Positions 61,950-64,000 of a stretch of DNA of 64,000 nt are shown piece by piece. The translations under genes and the position numbers were made by a program. Source of the DNA: Moanibacter sp964542645 (lineage in GTDB: Bacteria; Verrucomicrobiota; Verrucomicrobiia; Opitutales; UBA2987); contig CAZIUG010000003.1 in assembly GCA_964542645.1 (NCBI GenBank), positions 222,529 through 286,528 on the forward strand, in the 5' to 3' direction. Under the pieces are notes generated by a model. It saw nothing but the letters and a program-made list of their open reading frames with translations, did no database searches and had not been told where the DNA came from. Each line of letters opens with the position of its first letter. Position 1 is the stretch's first letter.

Positions 61950-63791
61950 ATGAAAATCTATCGTATACCCTTTTGGGGGGCGCTACTGATTTCGGTGCTT
62001 CCGATTGGATGGATTCTCTACCTTATAGTGAATTCCTACTCGAGCTACGTTACAATTACTCGGTTTGGAGGCTATGGTCTTGAAAACGCGCCACCTTTTA
62101 CGAGTGAGCTAATGAGGTTTTTTATTCGTGACCAATTCAACAGGATTCGTCTCAGAATGTCGGCTCCTTCGATGCCGGTGGACAGCACTCTTCCCCTTGT
62201 CGAACTTTTTGTTGGTGCTGGAAGCCAGGAAAGGCTGAACAGCAATCTCCCGGCTAGTGGAAAATCCCAGCACTACCCGGCTTACCTAAAATGGGAAGGC
62301 GAATTTCACCGGGTCAATGCACGCTATGTAGGTGATAATCACTGGCATTGGCTTTATGAGCAAAAATCGTGGCGGATCAAATCCGTCAAGTCTCAACTTA
62401 TTAATGGCGCTCGAGAATTTAACCTGAAAAATCCTAGAACAAGAATAGCCTTCAACGAAGCAATCTCAATGGAGCTAGCCGCGAGTGTCGGTCTTATTGC
62501 GCCGCGGGTATTTCCGATCCGCCTGATGCTGAACGGGGAATTTCACGGGGTTTATCTTTGGCAGGATGTAATCGACGAAACGGTTCTAAAAAGATCTGGG
62601 CGTTCACTGGGCAGTCTTTACGATGGTGATGGTGCATCTCGTAATGCTACAACGGGGGTGAGTGCTCTTTGGGAAGATGAAGTTTGGTGGAGAAAAGATA
62701 TTTGGCAGGATTCAAAGTCGCAGTTCGATCGGACAGAGATTCGTGAACTTATCGCGCAGATCAACGAGGACTCCCTTCTGAGTTTCTACGAATTCGCCAC
62801 CCGGAAACTCCATCAAGATCATTACACCACATTTGTTAGTTTGGATAATATCCTCGCCGGAGGTCATCACGATTTTAACCATAATCACAAATTATACTTC
62901 GACCCTGGAACTGGGAGAATGGAGCCGGTTGCCTGGGATACAGACGCATGGCAATTCCGTAATGTTTGGCTGGATTGTGCTCACAACCCTTTGCTAGTAA
63001 ACTGGAAACTGGTGCCCCAGTTAGATCATCTACGACTGAAGAAATTGTACTCTCTGATCGTTGACGGACCCCTAACAGAGGAGAATGTAATTCGACGAAT
63101 CAGCGAGTACGATCTTCGGATTCGGGAGAGTTTGGAAGCTGACTTCAGGAAAGACTACAAGTATTGGAACGGGCTCGAATTCTTGAAATTCAAGGTGTAT
63201 CCTATGCGCGTCTATGGAATAGACGCGTATGTTGAACAGGTGGATTATTATCGGGAAGGTGTTAGAAAGCGGTTTAGATTCCTCAGGGACTATCTCGATG
63301 ATTGCTCGGTTCGCTATCAAGTTTCTCGTAGTTCCGGAGAGACTCTCCTAACAGTTGCTTCAGCAGGGAAGGTTGCCGCAGAACTGGGCCGGATCAGAAT
63401 TAAGGGTACCTTTGATGAAATCCACGTGTATAGGGATAGAAATTTAAATGGGAGGTTGGATGATACTGACGAACTTCTCACTCCGACCCGCTCTGAATTA
63501 GGGACTGCAATTGTTAGTCTCTCCGATTTGATATACCCAGGTTATAAAAAAGAAGGATTGAGTCCTCATCGGTCTCAGTTTCTTTTCGGAGCGTACGACT
63601 ATCTTTCTTCGCCTCTCCCATTTACCTATATTCTAAGTGTGGCGCAAGGAGCGATAGAAAAGGTAGAACTCGATTGTAATAACGTCCTAACCGGAGTGCC
63701 GGCAGAGGTACAGGAAACAGTGTTAACGGAAGATTTATTTGAAGCTACCGTTTCACTCCATCCCTGGGCCATACCGGGAAGAGCTAATTGA
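61950..63791 (+). CDS. CotH-kinase-like protein with N-terminal membrane anchor
   Basis: A 613-residue protein from ATG 61950 (a TTG lies one codon earlier). One membrane segment near 10-30, then an extracytoplasmic CotH-type domain: HGVYLWQDVIDE (200-211), SLDNILAGGHHDF (298-310), NHNHKLYFDP (311-320) and VAWDTDAW (328-335), which correspond to the atypical-kinase catalytic and metal-binding segments. The last ~150 residues form a beta-rich region with a calcium-loop-like DRNLNGRLDDTDE. CotH proteins of Bacillus phosphorylate coat proteins; bacterial homologues with anchors are largely uncharacterised. Its TGA overlaps the start of a following membrane protein gene. Confidence 0.85.
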   Translation: MKIYRIPFWGALLISVLPIGWILYLIVNSYSSYVTITRFGGYGLENAPPFTSELMRFFIRDQFNRIRLRMSAPSMPVDSTLPLVELFVGAGSQERLNSNLPASGKSQHYPAYLKWEGEFHRVNARYVGDNHWHWLYEQKSWRIKSVKSQLINGAREFNLKNPRTRIAFNEAISMELAASVGLIAPRVFPIRLMLNGEFHGVYLWQDVIDETVLKRSGRSLGSLYDGDGASRNATTGVSALWEDEVWWRKDIWQDSKSQFDRTEIRELIAQINEDSLLSFYEFATRKLHQDHYTTFVSLDNILAGGHHDFNHNHKLYFDPGTGRMEPVAWDTDAWQFRNVWLDCAHNPLLVNWKLVPQLDHLRLKKLYSLIVDGPLTEENVIRRISEYDLRIRESLEADFRKDYKYWNGLEFLKFKVYPMRVYGIDAYVEQVDYYREGVRKRFRFLRDYLDDCSVRYQVSRSSGETLLTVASAGKVAAELGRIRIKGTFDEIHVYRDRNLNGRLDDTDELLTPTRSELGTAIVSLSDLIYPGYKKEGLSPHRSQFLFGAYDYLSSPLPFTYILSVAQGAIEKVELDCNNVLTGVPAEVQETVLTEDLFEATVSLHPWAIPGRAN

Positions 63792-64000
63792 AATTGCCGA
63801 GTATAGGGTTTGTTTACCTAGTCGCGGTAGTTGTGAGTACGGTGGCGTTTTTGAATTGGACCGGGTCGATTCCTTGGTATGAGGAGTCGAAGGTCACGGG
63901 TGAACGAATTAGGAAACAGGCGCAATATTTGGAGCAAATTGCCGACCGGACCGATTCTGTCTTTCTGAAGGCGGAGTGGTGGAAAGGGGCGATTTCGATT
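63788..64000 (+). CDS. Start of a membrane-anchored protein, cut by the window end
   Basis: Beginning at TTG 63788, overlapping the CotH-like stop (TTGA), the frame stays open to the window end, 71 codons. It has a hydrophobic segment at about 7-23 (FVYLVAVVVSTVAFLNW) and then a hydrophilic, probably extracytoplasmic part (PWYEESKVTGERIRKQA). No family can be assigned from this piece. Tight coupling suggests it works with the CotH-like protein. Confidence 0.6.
   Translation, partial: MKLPSIGFVYLVAVVVSTVAFLNWTGSIPWYEESKVTGERIRKQAQYLEQIADRTDSVFLKAEWWKGAISI

Noticed and set aside
1..64000. CRISPR arrays, prophage genes, rRNA genes, complete insertion sequences
   Set aside because: No regularly spaced direct repeats, phage structural genes, rRNA segments or intact transposase were seen.

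Overview
The window looks like an ordinary chromosomal segment of a Gram-negative bacterium, most likely an uncultured (probably marine) member of the PVC superphylum, Verrucomicrobiota. The basis is a complete Na+-translocating NADH:quinone reductase operon, the long three-domain form of IspG, an Mpl ligase for meso-DAP peptidoglycan, lipoprotein and TolC-type envelope genes, frequent ATGA/GTGA/TTGA gene overlaps with few strong Shine-Dalgarno sites, and a small coiled-coil protein of a type I associate with this group. The phylum is inferred from gene content; no rRNA or marker alignment was available.

Layout. 0.1-4.7 kb: a crotonase/CoA-transferase pair, then a PhnD-PhnC-PhnE-type uptake system. 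5-9.3 kb: rarA, thiD, a coiled-coil protein, thyA and folA. 9.5-17.6 kb (minus strand): nqrABCD-[69-aa gene]-EF, then apbE and nqrM. This supplies the Na+ pump, its flavin-attaching enzyme and its maturation factor. 17.8-21.2 kb: tRNA-Ser(GGA), an insertion-sequence-end-like repeat pair, a PhyH-family oxygenase and a glutaminase-less asparagine-synthetase-like protein. This is the first accessory island.

21.5-43 kb is housekeeping. It holds sucCD, rph, a dxr-rseP-ispG operon, an uppS-cdsA operon, sufS-sufU, rnr-dapF, a low-molecular-weight phosphatase, mpl, a XerC/D recombinase, a PhnP-like hydrolase and accA. The dapF product has serine at both catalytic-cysteine positions. Two decayed gene remnants lie in the gaps.

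43.3-64 kb is an envelope and secondary-lipid region. An operon on the plus strand encodes an ACP-FabZ fusion, a beta-ketoacyl synthase, a GT28-like and a GT4-like glycosyltransferase. It is followed by a GT9 family enzyme, an alpha-oxoamine synthase (the serine palmitoyltransferase/BioF/Kbl fold), two more GT4 enzymes and a DUF374 acyltransferase. Next come a second glutaminase-less asparagine-synthetase-like protein, a four-gene tripartite ABC exporter (TolC, HlyD, FtsX-type permease, LolD-like ATPase) and a CotH-kinase-like protein followed by a truncated membrane protein. Together these look able to build a dedicated acyl chain, possibly condense it with an amino acid, glycosylate and acylate it, and move a product through the envelope. 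That is an inference from gene content. It and the 69-aa nqr gene are the best candidates for undescribed biology here.
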